This document shows, in pieces, positions 1 to 7,847 of a stretch of 38,987 nucleotides of DNA. The DNA comes from Bradyrhizobium sp. Ai1a-2 (GTDB lineage: Bacteria; Pseudomonadota; Alphaproteobacteria; Rhizobiales; Xanthobacteraceae). Made by a program: the position numbers and the translations under genes. Every line of letters starts with the position of its first letter. Positions within the stretch are counted from its first letter, which is position 1. Where the stretch lies: positions 1 to 38,987 of the forward strand of contig NZ_AUEZ01000075.1 in NCBI RefSeq assembly GCF_000426245.1, read 5' to 3'. The notes beneath the pieces were generated by a model. It saw only the letters and a list, made by a program, of their open reading frames with translations, was not told the DNA's origin and did not search any database.

Positions 1-2520
1 GGCCCGAACCTGTTCTCGCAGCTTGGCGGCCTTGGCCTCGCTGGCGCTGGCCTGTTCTTGAAGGACGGCGGCGAGGTGCCTGCACGCTTTGCCACTGGCG
101 GCATGCCCTACGGCGGGAGCGGCATGCCTTACGGCGGCGGGAACGGCTATATTCCGAGTGCAAGCCCGCCATCGGCGAAACTGCAAGTTCCTCAGTTGCA
201 GTTCGCAAAGCCTTCTCAGGACAACGGCGGCCTTTCCGGCATCACCTCGGGCATCAAGGGTCTGAAGGGTAAGCTTGGCGGCGCGTCATTTGGCGGCGGG
301 AATATCTTCTCGGATGATGCCTGGGGCGGAAGCTCCTCGAATCCGCTTCCCGGTCTCGATGCGTCCGACTATGGCGCGGGCTTCAAGCGCGGCGGTTTCA
401 TTGACGCGGTGAACGAAATCCGTCACGCCGTGCGGCGCTCGCGCGGCGGCGAGGTATCGATCGACATGCCGTTCGCTGGCTACACCAACGGCGGCATTCC
501 ACATTTCGCCGACGGCGGGGCGGATGACGATCTCCCTTTGATCCCCGACGCCGCTCCGGGGGAAGATCTACCGGCGAATGCTGATGTCGCGCTTCCCCCT
601 TCGATGGCTGGCGATAGCGCTCCGACTGTCGATGTTGCGCAGAACGGCTCCAATGCCGACTTGTGGATGAATTTCCTTGAACGTCCGCGCGATCAGGGTG
701 GGCTCGGGCTCGCGCATCATCAAGCGGCGGGTGTTGTGGGCAATCTCATGAATGAGAGCACGCCGGATATCACGCCGTGGGGTGTGACCGGTGATCACGG
801 CACGGCCGAAGGCGCAGGGCAGTGGCGCGGCGATCGTCTTGACGCGCTGAAGAAGGCGTTTCCGGATACGTACCAGACGACGGAAGCGCAACAGCAGTTC
901 ATGCGTCAGGAAATGGATGGGCCGGAAAACGCGGCCTATCGGGCGCTCTTGCAAGCGCGCACGCCCGCGGAGGCTGCGGCTGCCGTGAACCACCTCTATG
1001 AGCGCTCGGCGGACACGTCGGGGCGGCGGGCGGCAGCGGCTGAAGCCGTTGCGAACGGCGATGATCCTGTTGCGGCGATCGACGGCGCGGCCGGTGGCGG
1101 TGGCGGCGGGGTGCCTTCCGCTGCGCTCGGATACGCGGACGGTGCAGGCCGTTCGCCCCTGACTTCTGGAAGCCCTTCCAGCGGGGCTAGCGAACCCACT
1201 GAGGGGCATTTCGGTTTCGGCACGTCACCGCTCGGGCTGTCGGATCGGACGCGCGAAGCGCTGTTCTCGGCCGGTCTTGGCATGCTTTCGAGCAAGTCTC
1301 CCTTCTTCGGCGTCGCGCTCGGCGAGGGCGGCCTGAAAGGGCTGTCTACGTGGACCGATCTCGGCAAGCAGGCGCAGGAAGCCGCCGACAAGCGGCAGGC
1401 CGAACAGGACAAGCAGGCGACTCGCCAGCAAGAGCAGCAGCGGATCGACTTGGAAGCGAAGCGGCTTGCGGAAAACAGCGCTCAGTTTGCCAAGACCAAC
1501 GCGCTCGCGGTGCGCCGTCAGGACTTCGCAGAGGACAAGACGCCGCCCGGGTACGAGAAGAATCCGGATTACGGAAAGGTTGAGGGCGCGAAAGAATATC
1601 GGCCGATCTCCGGTGGCCCGGCAGACCCGGATCAACTGAAGATGATTGCGGCTGCAAAGCAAGCTAGCCCGACGCTCGATGACGACACGCTGCATCAGAT
1701 GGCGCAGCAATATCTCGCGGGCGATCAGCGCGTCTTTACGAACCTGGGCCGGGGCGTGCAGGGCGCGGCGAACGTTGTCGCGCTCCGCAAGGTGGTTGCA
1801 CAGGAAGCGGTAGCGCAAGGCGTCGATCCAACCGGCGTTGTTAACCGCTTCAATGAGCAGGCGGGCCGCGTCGCCGCTCAACGCGTTGCTGCACAGCGTG
1901 AGGCGAATATCGCGATTGCAGCCAACGAAGCGCGCAACATGATCCCGACTGCGCTCAAAGCATACGATGAACTCGATCCGTCGGATTTCATGCCGTGGAA
2001 CCAATTGGTTCAAAGGGCGCAGCGCGCAGGCAGCAGTCCAAAGCTCGCGGCTGCCGTCGCTGCAACCACCTCGTTGGTCAACGCCTATGTACGCGCGATC
2101 TCGCCGACCGGCGTTCCAACCGATCAGTCACGCCAGCACGCTTATGACATGCTCAACACCGCGCAGGGCAAGGCGGCTTCCCAACTTCACGAATGCGCGC
2201 CATGCTCTGCGCGCGACTTCGGTCATCTTGGCGTGATTGCGCCGCTGGATGGCGCAATCCTGCTGCTCAACGGGATAGAAAATCGGGTGGATGACGCGGA
2301 CGAGTTCGGGGACGATGAACGCCTCAACTCGCCGCGCGTGCTCCCGTTCGTCACGGCTCTGTCGGGGCATGGACGCCCTCCATGTGTTGCAGCGGCATGT
2401 CCCGGCGCGCAGCATGGCCGCAACAGACTTTCGTGGGTTCCGAATGGCAGGCCCACGCGGTTCCATGGGTCTCACATAGGGCGTCGATTTCGCCGACGCC
2501 GGGCAGGCAACCGAGATTGA
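1..2520 (+). CDS. Phage structural protein with tail-tip lysozyme domain (5' partial, 3' end rearranged)
   Basis: The frame is open from base 1, so the true start lies outside the window. The N-terminal part is glycine-rich with repeated GG-containing segments, like tape-measure or virion-internal proteins. From about base 655 to 1060 it resembles a phage tail-tip lysozyme: WMNFL, GVVGNLMNES (likely catalytic Glu) and GAGQW are visible. This domain would cut peptidoglycan locally during DNA injection. A charged coiled-coil-like stretch (KQAQEAADKRQAEQDK) follows at about 1366-1470. Phage-like sequence ends near 2178 (LNTAQGKAASQ). The last 110 or so codons are antisense to two small genes on the other strand and have arginine- and proline-rich out-of-frame composition, so this tail is probably a run-on after a rearrangement. 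Phage origin is fairly sure; the exact role in the virion is not. Confidence 0.75.
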   Translation, partial: GPNLFSQLGGLGLAGAGLFLKDGGEVPARFATGGMPYGGSGMPYGGGNGYIPSASPPSAKLQVPQLQFAKPSQDNGGLSGITSGIKGLKGKLGGASFGGGNIFSDDAWGGSSSNPLPGLDASDYGAGFKRGGFIDAVNEIRHAVRRSRGGEVSIDMPFAGYTNGGIPHFADGGADDDLPLIPDAAPGEDLPANADVALPPSMAGDSAPTVDVAQNGSNADLWMNFLERPRDQGGLGLAHHQAAGVVGNLMNESTPDITPWGVTGDHGTAEGAGQWRGDRLDALKKAFPDTYQTTEAQQQFMRQEMDGPENAAYRALLQARTPAEAAAAVNHLYERSADTSGRRAAAAEAVANGDDPVAAIDGAAGGGGGGVPSAALGYADGAGRSPLTSGSPSSGASEPTEGHFGFGTSPLGLSDRTREALFSAGLGMLSSKSPFFGVALGEGGLKGLSTWTDLGKQAQEAADKRQAEQDKQATRQQEQQRIDLEAKRLAENSAQFAKTNALAVRRQDFAEDKTPPGYEKNPDYGKVEGAKEYRPISGGPADPDQLKMIAAAKQASPTLDDDTLHQMAQQYLAGDQRVFTNLGRGVQGAANVVALRKVVAQEAVAQGVDPTGVVNRFNEQAGRVAAQRVAAQREANIAIAANEARNMIPTALKAYDELDPSDFMPWNQLVQRAQRAGSSPKLAAAVAATTSLVNAYVRAISPTGVPTDQSRQHAYDMLNTAQGKAASQLHECAPCSARDFGHLGVIAPLDGAILLLNGIENRVDDADEFGDDERLNSPRVLPFVTALSGHGRPPCVAAACPGAQHGRNRLSWVPNGRPTRFHGSHIGRRFRRRRAGNRD
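2128..2370 (-). CDS. Small phage-type hypothetical protein, C-terminus possibly altered
   Basis: This 80-residue frame begins MPRQSRDEREHARRVEAF. Its ATG lies inside the 3' end of the upstream minus-strand gene (20-bp overlap), the packing usual in phage early gene clusters. The segment VEAFIVPELVRVIHPIFYPV has ordinary protein composition, unlike the antisense frame, which supports this strand. The last 20 or so residues (about 2128-2185) run back into DNA that on the plus strand belongs to the lysozyme protein, so the native C-terminus was probably replaced at the junction. No function recognised. Confidence 0.45.
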   Translation of the reverse strand: MPRQSRDEREHARRVEAFIVPELVRVIHPIFYPVEQQDCAIQRRNHAKMTEVARRAWRAFVKLGSRLALRGVEHVISVLA

Positions 2521-2593
2521 AACCCATCTCGGTTTCCAGTTTCCCGATGTCGAACGGGCAGCCGATGCAGTAACCCTTGCGGATGTCACGCAT
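2351..2593 (-). CDS. Cysteine-rich phage-type hypothetical protein
   Basis: An 80-residue protein starting MRDIRKGYCIGCPFD. It carries cysteines in CIGC, GCLPG, ALCETHG, AWACHSEP and VCCGH contexts, suggesting a small metal-binding (probably zinc) fold. The ATG overlaps the stop of the upstream gene by 8 bases, consistent with translational coupling. A longer upstream extension of the frame exists but reads as an arginine-rich shadow of the neighbouring gene, so the internal ATG was chosen. I recall similar small proteins from Bradyrhizobium prophages, but no function is known to me. Confidence 0.6.
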   Translation of the reverse strand: MRDIRKGYCIGCPFDIGKLETEMGFNLGCLPGVGEIDALCETHGTAWACHSEPTKVCCGHAARRDMPLQHMEGVHAPTEP

Positions 2594-3044
2594 CGAAATC
2601 GCCCTCCGGTGCGTCGAAGTCGCTGTGCGGGCGATGCCAATCCGGATGACATTCCTGGCATTGGCGCCTGATCTCGATCGCCTCGGCATTCTCGCCATAG
2701 TCGCAATCGCCGCATCGCGCGCATTCGAGCACGGGGACCGAACAGGAAGCGTCCTCATGACAGCCGCAGTTGCAGCCACCGAGGCTCACCCAATCGTGTC
2801 CAAGCTCCGCGCACGTTGCTGATTCGGCCAGCCGTTCCAGCCTCGCTACCTCCGCTCGGGCGGCCTCAATCCGCTCTGCCAAGTTCGTGTTGCGGCTCCG
2901 AACATTCGCGGAACATGGCTGTGCCAATGGTGTGTCACTATTCCGCGCTGTTCTGTCTTTGATCTGCCTGGATCGGCCAGAATCGTCAGGGTCCGAAATG
3001 GCTATGTGCTGATTTTGCTTCGGTTTTTCCGTCAGGGTCAGCAT
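2586..3044 (-). CDS. Phage-type protein with C-terminal cysteine cluster
   Basis: A 152-residue protein, first of three overlapping minus-strand genes. The N-terminal part is polar. A short helical coiled-coil-like segment follows (LAERIEAARAEVARLERLAE). The C-terminal half is a cysteine- and histidine-rich cluster: CAELGHDW, GGCNCGCH, CSVPVLEC, CARCGDC and CQECH, likely binding two or more zinc ions. A GGGGGAAC sequence lies about 6-13 bases upstream of the ATG. The promoter side holds the paired direct repeats at 3072-3107, which may be operator or iteron sites for this cluster. DNA-binding is conceivable but not shown. Confidence 0.6.
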   Translation of the reverse strand: MLTLTEKPKQNQHIAISDPDDSGRSRQIKDRTARNSDTPLAQPCSANVRSRNTNLAERIEAARAEVARLERLAESATCAELGHDWVSLGGCNCGCHEDASCSVPVLECARCGDCDYGENAEAIEIRRQCQECHPDWHRPHSDFDAPEGDFDA

Positions 3045-3071
3045 GCGCTAGTTCCCCCGGACGGGTCTTCA

Positions 3072-3107
3072 TTTTTGGGGATAGCGCTTCCTTTTTGGGG
3101 ATAGCGC
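3072..3107. repeat. Two direct copies of a 16-bp repeat, 20-bp period
   Basis: TTTTTGGGGATAGCGC occurs at 3072-3087 and again at 3092-3107 with no mismatch. It sits just upstream of the minus-strand phage-type cluster, where it would read GCGCTATCCCCAAAAA. The 20-bp period places both copies on nearly the same helical face, as for operators or replication iterons. A further TATCCCC in the opposite sense and a TTTTCCACAG (one mismatch to a DnaA box) lie at about 3243-3262. Function is inferred only. Confidence 0.6.
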
Positions 3108-3324
3108 CCCCTTAGTCGCACACACGGTCATGCGGCCGTCGCGTCGACCGTCTAAGAGCCGCAAACCCAATAAACCTAGTCTTCCCGCGGATTTCTCCGA
3201 GTGCCCCGAGTCGTTTACGAAAAGGTGTTAGACTTTTTTAACCTTTTCCACAGAATATCCCCATCATATTTTGATTCGGTTCGGTTGCGTCCTGCGTCCG
3301 TTTCTCTCCTTACGGGCTGTCTTA

Positions 3325-3783
3325 ATGACAAATCGAACTGACGCGGCCAGAGGCCGCGAGATCGTGGCGCGCTGGTGCGCGCTGGCGGAAGCACGGCTGG
3401 AACATCTCACCGAACTGTTCGAATCCGGGCGCTGGCGTCGCTATCACAGCGATGTGTCCTTCCTGGAGAACGTCCAGGAGGCCAAGCAGGCGGTGGAGAC
3501 CTGGCGCGACCTGTTGCGGCGCGAGGCGTCGCTCGACAATTCGCCAATTGATATTTCCTGGCTCGGCCGCGGCCGCGTGACGCCGCTACCGGCTCCGGTG
3601 CGACTGCAGCCACGACCGGTCGAACCGCCGGCGCCGATCGCGCCGCCAGCGCCGCCGATCGAAATTGTCGCGCTCGAGCAGGTTGTGGAAGAGGAAGCGC
3701 CGGCACAGGAAGAGGCGCCGCTGCCGCTGCTCGACTTAGCCGCCATGCAGGCACGTTATCCGCTGCTGCGCAACACGCTCTAG
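3325..3783 (+). CDS. TIGR03809-type hypothetical protein
   Basis: A 152-residue protein starting MTNRTDAARGREIVARWCALAE. I recognise this as the Bradyrhizobiaceae-restricted family TIGR03809, whose members lie beside TIGR03808 genes, as here. The first 75 residues are helical with the conserved LEHLTELFESGRWRRYHS region. The rest is a proline- and alanine-rich linker followed by a short conserved C-terminal piece (LAAMQARYPLLRNTL). The frame could start at 3271, but the ATG at 3325 matches the family start. No signal peptide or membrane segment. The stop codon TAG lies in a CTAG that begins a degenerate repeat between this gene and its convergent neighbour. Function unknown. Confidence 0.8.
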   Translation: MTNRTDAARGREIVARWCALAEARLEHLTELFESGRWRRYHSDVSFLENVQEAKQAVETWRDLLRREASLDNSPIDISWLGRGRVTPLPAPVRLQPRPVEPPAPIAPPAPPIEIVALEQVVEEEAPAQEEAPLPLLDLAAMQARYPLLRNTL

Positions 3784-3829
3784 AAAGCTTTTCGTTGACG
3801 CACTTCGCCTGAAAACGCTCTGAAAGCTA
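3778..3829. repeat. Degenerate CTAG-bounded composite repeat between convergent genes
   Basis: The gap between the two convergent genes contains CACTTCGCCTGAAAACGCTC, close to the reverse complement of the head of the composite element at 30048 and 14760 (CACTTCGCTCGAAAACGCTC). The left edge CTCTAG holds the stop of the TIGR03809-type gene. The middle is eroded and the tail palindrome is absent. Its position between convergent genes matches the other copies. Confidence 0.45.
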
Positions 3830-5197
3830 TCTTCGCACCGCGTTGCCGCCGAGCACGACCTGCGCATATTGCTGCGTGCCGGTAACCGACAGATCCGCGG
3901 TAATCGCCCGCGCATGGTCGAGCCCGACCACGGCGCCGCGCGGCGTTTCAGAAATCATGTTGTTGTGGACCAGCGCGATCCCGGCGCCCGGTACCACGGA
4001 GACGCCGACACCGACGAAGGCCTTGCGGATGACGTTGCCGGAAATGGCGACGTCGCGCAGATATTTGCCCCAGCCGGCGACGATGCCGAAGGATGGCGCC
4101 TTCTCGATCACGTTGCCGGTGACGGACGTATCCGCCTCGATATAGATGCCGATGCCGGCATCATCGTCCGGCGCCGTCCCGATCGGCCGTTTCGGGATCA
4201 GGTTGCGGATGATATTGCCCTGGACCACCGCGATGCGGCCGCCCTCGTTGAAATTGCACACGGAGACGCCGACGGCGGCGCCGTCGACCGTGTTGTTGGC
4301 GATGACGGAGCCCTCGAAGGAGAACTCCGAATAGAGCGCGACCTCGCGGACATCGCTGACGCTGTTGTCTGATATGTGGATGTTCGAGGCCGAATTGCCG
4401 CGCACGGCTGAATAATCGCAGTTCCTGATGCGGTTGCCGCGCACGATCACATTGCCGGCCCGGAAGGCGTTGATGGCGTTGCCATACTGGCCGGAGCCGC
4501 CCGGGCCGGCCTTGATGTCCTCGATGCGGTTGTCGGCGACGATCGTGCCGTCATCGCCAACAGCAGTGCGCAGGATCTCGATGCCGTTGTCGTTGGTGCC
4601 TGAGATCGTGTTGCGCGCGACCATCAGGCCCAGCGCGTCGAACGACACGATGGCGGTGGTTGCAATGTTGGTGAAGATGTTGCCGCTGACGTCGCCCGAC
4701 ACCTGCTCGAACCAGATGCCGTTGCCGCCGCTACCATTGATCTCGCAATCGGTGATGCGGACGTCGCGTCCGCTGAGGCAATGCACGAGGCCGCGCCGTG
4801 TCGGCAGCGGCACATTGCCGCCGTCCAGCGAGAGGCCGGAGAGGCCGATGCTGTCGGCGCCTTCACCAAGAAACATCGACAGCCCGCCATTGAAGACGAG
4901 CCTGGTCGCGCCGCGCACGCCGATGAGCTGCGAGCCGCGCTGCAGGCGGAGCAGGCCGGTGCGATAGACGCCCGGCGGCAGCGCCAGAGGCACCTGCGCA
5001 CGTGCAGCCTCGTCGATCGCGCGCTGCAGCACCTTGGTCTGATCGTCAGGGCTGCCGGGACGGACGCCATATTGCGTGACGTCGCGGCCGAGTGCGGAGG
5101 TGAGTGGCGCCGCGCGCGCAGCATCCGGCGCCAGCGCCAGCGCGCCGGCGGCGCCCGCTGCGGAAACCCCGATGAGATGGCGGCGATTGACGTCCAT
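3827..5197 (-). CDS. Tat-exported right-handed beta-helix protein (TIGR03808-type)
   Basis: A 456-residue protein with an N-terminal twin-arginine signal: NRRHLIG, an alanine/glycine-rich hydrophobic stretch and an AARAA cleavage region. The mature part has many short repeats with Asn ladders (ITDCEING, NNGIEI, VRGNRIRNC, ISDNSVSDV, IANNTVDG), typical of a parallel beta-helix with PbH1 repeats as in pectate-lyase-like folds. It matches the family I know as TIGR03808, a periplasmic Tat-translocated repetitive protein of unknown activity. The ATG at 5197 follows a GCGAGGG ribosome-binding site; a longer frame upstream has no signal peptide. A polysaccharide-related role is only a guess. Confidence 0.85.
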   Translation of the reverse strand: MDVNRRHLIGVSAAGAAGALALAPDAARAAPLTSALGRDVTQYGVRPGSPDDQTKVLQRAIDEAARAQVPLALPPGVYRTGLLRLQRGSQLIGVRGATRLVFNGGLSMFLGEGADSIGLSGLSLDGGNVPLPTRRGLVHCLSGRDVRITDCEINGSGGNGIWFEQVSGDVSGNIFTNIATTAIVSFDALGLMVARNTISGTNDNGIEILRTAVGDDGTIVADNRIEDIKAGPGGSGQYGNAINAFRAGNVIVRGNRIRNCDYSAVRGNSASNIHISDNSVSDVREVALYSEFSFEGSVIANNTVDGAAVGVSVCNFNEGGRIAVVQGNIIRNLIPKRPIGTAPDDDAGIGIYIEADTSVTGNVIEKAPSFGIVAGWGKYLRDVAISGNVIRKAFVGVGVSVVPGAGIALVHNNMISETPRGAVVGLDHARAITADLSVTGTQQYAQVVLGGNAVRR

Positions 5198-5297
5198 GAT
5201 CCCTCGCGAGGAAGTCGTAGCGCAGAACCCTGGCCGGCGCGGTGAACGCAGAATGATTATTGGGGGTAGGGTTAATCGAGGGTAGAACAAACTCGGT

Positions 5298-5422
5298 GTC
5301 GTCCCGGCCTTGAGCCAGGACCCGTAACCGCCAATGTTTATCGTGGGGGCCACGCTTGGCCGCGTCCCTTACACCACAACAGGCACTTGTGGTGATGGGT
5401 TTCGGGTCAAGCCCGGGACGAC
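5298..5422. repeat. Inverted-repeat intergenic element (GTCGTCCCGG type)
   Basis: The ends are complementary: GTCGTCCCGGCCTTGAGCC at the left and GGGTCAAGCCCGGGACGAC at the right, with a second inner pair (CACCACAACA / TGTGGTGATG). Such elements are common between genes in Bradyrhizobium. The right end overlaps the 3' end of pcp: its TGA stop and last few codons (SSRA) lie inside the repeat. Confidence 0.75.
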
Positions 5423-6069
5423 GGGATAGTCGGCCGCCGTGCCAGCTTCACCATTTCCATCAGCAGCGCTTCGCCGGCATCGACGAGATCTTCCAGCGTG
5501 ATGCGCTCGGTTCCCTTGCGCAGCGCTGTGCCGTGACGTGCGATCAGCGGCACGTGCACGAACGCAGCGAGCCGCAGGCCGTCGGTCTTGTCCATCGCCT
5601 CGATTGCGCGCCAGCTCAAGTAGTTGCAGAGATAGCTGCCGGCGTCGCGGGAAGCGCGTGCGTCGATGCCGGTCGCGAGCGCGGCGCGCAGCAGTTTTGC
5701 GGTGTGCGGTCCGAACATGGTCGCATCGCCGCCGTCGACGATCGAGCCCTTGCGGGCGCGGCGGCGGCCGGCATCGGCGACCAACGTGGTGACGGCATTG
5801 CGCGCGCGAGTCTCGATCCGCACATGCGCGGTGCGGTTGGCAAGGCCGAACATCAGAAGCGCCTGCGGACGGATGCGCGTGATCAACTCCGGCAATTGGC
5901 GATCGACGGTATCGTAGGTCACCCTGAAGATGTGGCTCGTCAGCCTGACGTCATCGAAGGCGGGACGGCGCAGCTGCGTCAGCCGCTTCACCAGCGGCAT
6001 GGTCGGATTGAACGGTGCGCCGGGAAACGGGCCGAAGCCGGTGATGAGCACGGAGAGCTTTTCGCTCAT
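5407..6069 (-). CDS. pcp: Pyroglutamyl-peptidase I (peptidase family C15)
   Basis: A 220-residue cytoplasmic cysteine peptidase that removes N-terminal pyroglutamate from peptides. The catalytic triad is visible: Glu86 in IETRARN, Cys148 in AGSYLCNY and His172 in FVHVP. Their spacing (62 and 24 residues) matches the family. The N-terminal GFGPFPGAPFNP corresponds to the GFEPFGG-NP motif, with Gly for Glu. The ATG overlaps the meaB stop as ATGA, so it is translationally coupled as the last gene of the mutase operon. A longer upstream frame is the shadow of meaB. The C-terminal codons are supplied by a repeat element. There is no obvious biochemical link to methylmalonyl-CoA metabolism. Confidence 0.88.
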   Translation of the reverse strand: MSEKLSVLITGFGPFPGAPFNPTMPLVKRLTQLRRPAFDDVRLTSHIFRVTYDTVDRQLPELITRIRPQALLMFGLANRTAHVRIETRARNAVTTLVADAGRRRARKGSIVDGGDATMFGPHTAKLLRAALATGIDARASRDAGSYLCNYLSWRAIEAMDKTDGLRLAAFVHVPLIARHGTALRKGTERITLEDLVDAGEALLMEMVKLARRPTIPSSRA

Positions 6070-7052
6070 CGCAACAGTTCCGCGATCTGCTCGGCCGCCA
6101 CCGCCGGCGAGATGCGGCCGTCGGCGACCTCGGCCTCCGTCTTCTTCACCCTGGCGCGGATCGCGGGCTCGGAGCGCAGGCGCGCCATGATCCGCTGCTC
6201 CAGCATCGACCACATCCATTTCACCTGCTGCTCGCGCCGTCGCGCCGCGAATTCGCCGGAGGCGTTCATCGCGGTGCGGTGTTCGACGATCGTCTGCCAG
6301 AGCTTGTCGATGCCTGCGCCGGTCAGCGCCGAATAGGTCTCGACCGGCGGGTGCCAGTGTTGCGAACGCGGCGCCAATATATGCAGCGCGCTGCGATAGT
6401 CGGCCGCCGCGAGATTGGCCCGCTTGAGATTGTCGCCATCGGCCTTGTTGATCGCGATCATGTCGGCGAGCTCGACGAGGCCCTTCTTGATGCCCTGCAG
6501 TTCATCGCCGGCGCCGGGCAGCATCAGGGCGAGGAAGAAATCGGTCATGTCCGCGACCACGGTCTCGGACTGGCCGATGCCGACGGTCTCAACCAGCACG
6601 ACGTCGAAGCCGGCGGCCTCGCAGAGCAGCATCGCCTCGCGCGTTTTCGCCGCGACGCCGCCAAGCGTGCCGGACGAAGGCGAGGGGCGGATATAGGCCT
6701 GGTCGGACGCCGAAAGCCGCGCCATCCGCGTCTTGTCGCCGAGGATCGAGCCGCCGGTGCGCGCGGACGACGGATCGACGGCCAGCACCGCGACCTTGTG
6801 CCCGTGCTCGATCAGGTACATGCCGAGCGCGTCAATGGTGGTCGACTTGCCGACCCCGGGCGAGCCGGTGATGCCGACACGGAACGCCTTGCCGGTGCGC
6901 GGGAGCAACGCCTGCACCAGATCACGTGCCGCCGCCTGGTGGTCGGCGCGACGGCTTTCGATCAGCGTGATCCCACGCGCCAGCGCCGCGCGGTTGCTGG
7001 CGCGCAGGTCTTGGGAGAGGGCGTTGATGTCGAGCGCCTTGGTGCCGCTCAT
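6066..7052 (-). CDS. meaB: Methylmalonyl-CoA mutase-associated GTPase MeaB
   Basis: A 328-residue P-loop GTPase of the MeaB/ArgK family (SIMIBI class). It guards methylmalonyl-CoA mutase, gating transfer of adenosylcobalamin and ejecting inactivated cofactor. Visible motifs are Walker A GITGSPGVGKST (60-71), the metal-binding region VDPSSARTGGSILGDKTRM (92-110), ETVGIGQSE (155-163) and the guanine-specificity motif NKAD (202-205). Length is normal. The start overlaps the upstream DUF3298-like stop as ATGA, and the stop overlaps pcp the same way. Both mutase subunits lie upstream on the same strand, which fits its role. Confidence 0.95.
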   Translation of the reverse strand: MSGTKALDINALSQDLRASNRAALARGITLIESRRADHQAAARDLVQALLPRTGKAFRVGITGSPGVGKSTTIDALGMYLIEHGHKVAVLAVDPSSARTGGSILGDKTRMARLSASDQAYIRPSPSSGTLGGVAAKTREAMLLCEAAGFDVVLVETVGIGQSETVVADMTDFFLALMLPGAGDELQGIKKGLVELADMIAINKADGDNLKRANLAAADYRSALHILAPRSQHWHPPVETYSALTGAGIDKLWQTIVEHRTAMNASGEFAARRREQQVKWMWSMLEQRIMARLRSEPAIRARVKKTEAEVADGRISPAVAAEQIAELLR

Positions 7053-7846
7053 TGCTGATCGTCTTCATCGGCTTTCGGCCGTGATCCACTGAAAATCCTG
7101 GCGCCGTCCGGCGACAGATATGGCTTCAGCGTCTCCCAGGGCACGAAGGCGACATACTGGCCTTCGACGTAGGGGCCGACGGCATAGGGCGGATAGTGGA
7201 AGGTCAGGCCGGAGCTCTTGCCTGCGTCGGTCGAAGGCGCCAGCGTCACCGCGCCGACCTTGAGCAGTGTCGGCTTCAGTTCCTTGTACCACTCGGCGGT
7301 CGCTGTCTCGCCGGCGCCGCGCTTCTTCTTCTCGATGTTCAACGAGGCGATGACCGCATCCAGCATCGCCCTCATGGTCGGTCCATCGTCGGCGGTTTCC
7401 GTGAAGAAGGGGCGGATGCTGCTGCGCTTCTTGTCGGAGGAATCCCACAGGATCGTGTTGACGTCCGAATTCGGATGCGCGCCTTGGGTATTGATGTAGT
7501 CGTTGCGGACAATGCTCACGTAACGGCCACCGACCACCGAGCGGATGTTGTACTTGCGCTCGAAGGTCCAGCCGCCACGGTCGAACAGTCGCGGATCCTG
7601 GTTCCGTGCGGATGCCGCCTCGGCCGCGCTTTTGTCGACCCACTTCCTGCCTTCGGCAAGGCAGTCCGCCGCCAGCGCGGGATCGGCCTTGATCTTGTCG
7701 CCGAGATAGACGGCGGCTTCGATGCTCCTGTTCTTGACCAAAGCGTCAGGCTTTGGGTCGGCGGCGAGGGCAGGGCTGAGACATATGACGCCCATTGCCA
7801 GCGCGGCGATGGCGTGATCGACTCGATCAAAGAAAGTCGGCCGCAC
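7049..7846 (-). CDS. Secreted DUF3298/RsiV-like domain protein
   Basis: About 265 residues with an N-terminal signal peptide (hydrophobic AIAALAMGVICL, then SPALAA). The mature part resembles the DUF4163/DUF3298 arrangement: a beta-strand-rich region with YISIV-like strands (GGRYVSIVRNDYINTQGAHPNS) and a C-terminal segment with FHYPPYAVGPYVEGQYVAFVPWETL, typical of RsiV/PdaC-like extracytoplasmic domains. I chose the GTG at 7846, one base after the stop of the nucleotidyltransferase gene, because it gives a normal signal peptide; a TTG at 7876 inside that gene is possible. The stop overlaps meaB as ATGA. A periplasmic location is likely; the ligand is unknown. Its position inside a mutase operon is odd. 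Confidence 0.75.
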   Translation of the reverse strand: MRPTFFDRVDHAIAALAMGVICLSPALAADPKPDALVKNRSIEAAVYLGDKIKADPALAADCLAEGRKWVDKSAAEAASARNQDPRLFDRGGWTFERKYNIRSVVGGRYVSIVRNDYINTQGAHPNSDVNTILWDSSDKKRSSIRPFFTETADDGPTMRAMLDAVIASLNIEKKKRGAGETATAEWYKELKPTLLKVGAVTLAPSTDAGKSSGLTFHYPPYAVGPYVEGQYVAFVPWETLKPYLSPDGARIFSGSRPKADEDDQQ

Positions 7847-7847
7847 G

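Noticed and set aside
3072..3107. CRISPR array
   Set aside because: Only two short repeats with a four-base gap and no cas genes; direct repeats of operator or iteron type fit better.
3240..3262. Possible chromosomal replication origin (TTTTCCACAG)
   Set aside because: Only one imperfect DnaA-box-like site and no dnaA, hemE or parAB genes nearby. Kept only as part of the phage-edge repeat observation.
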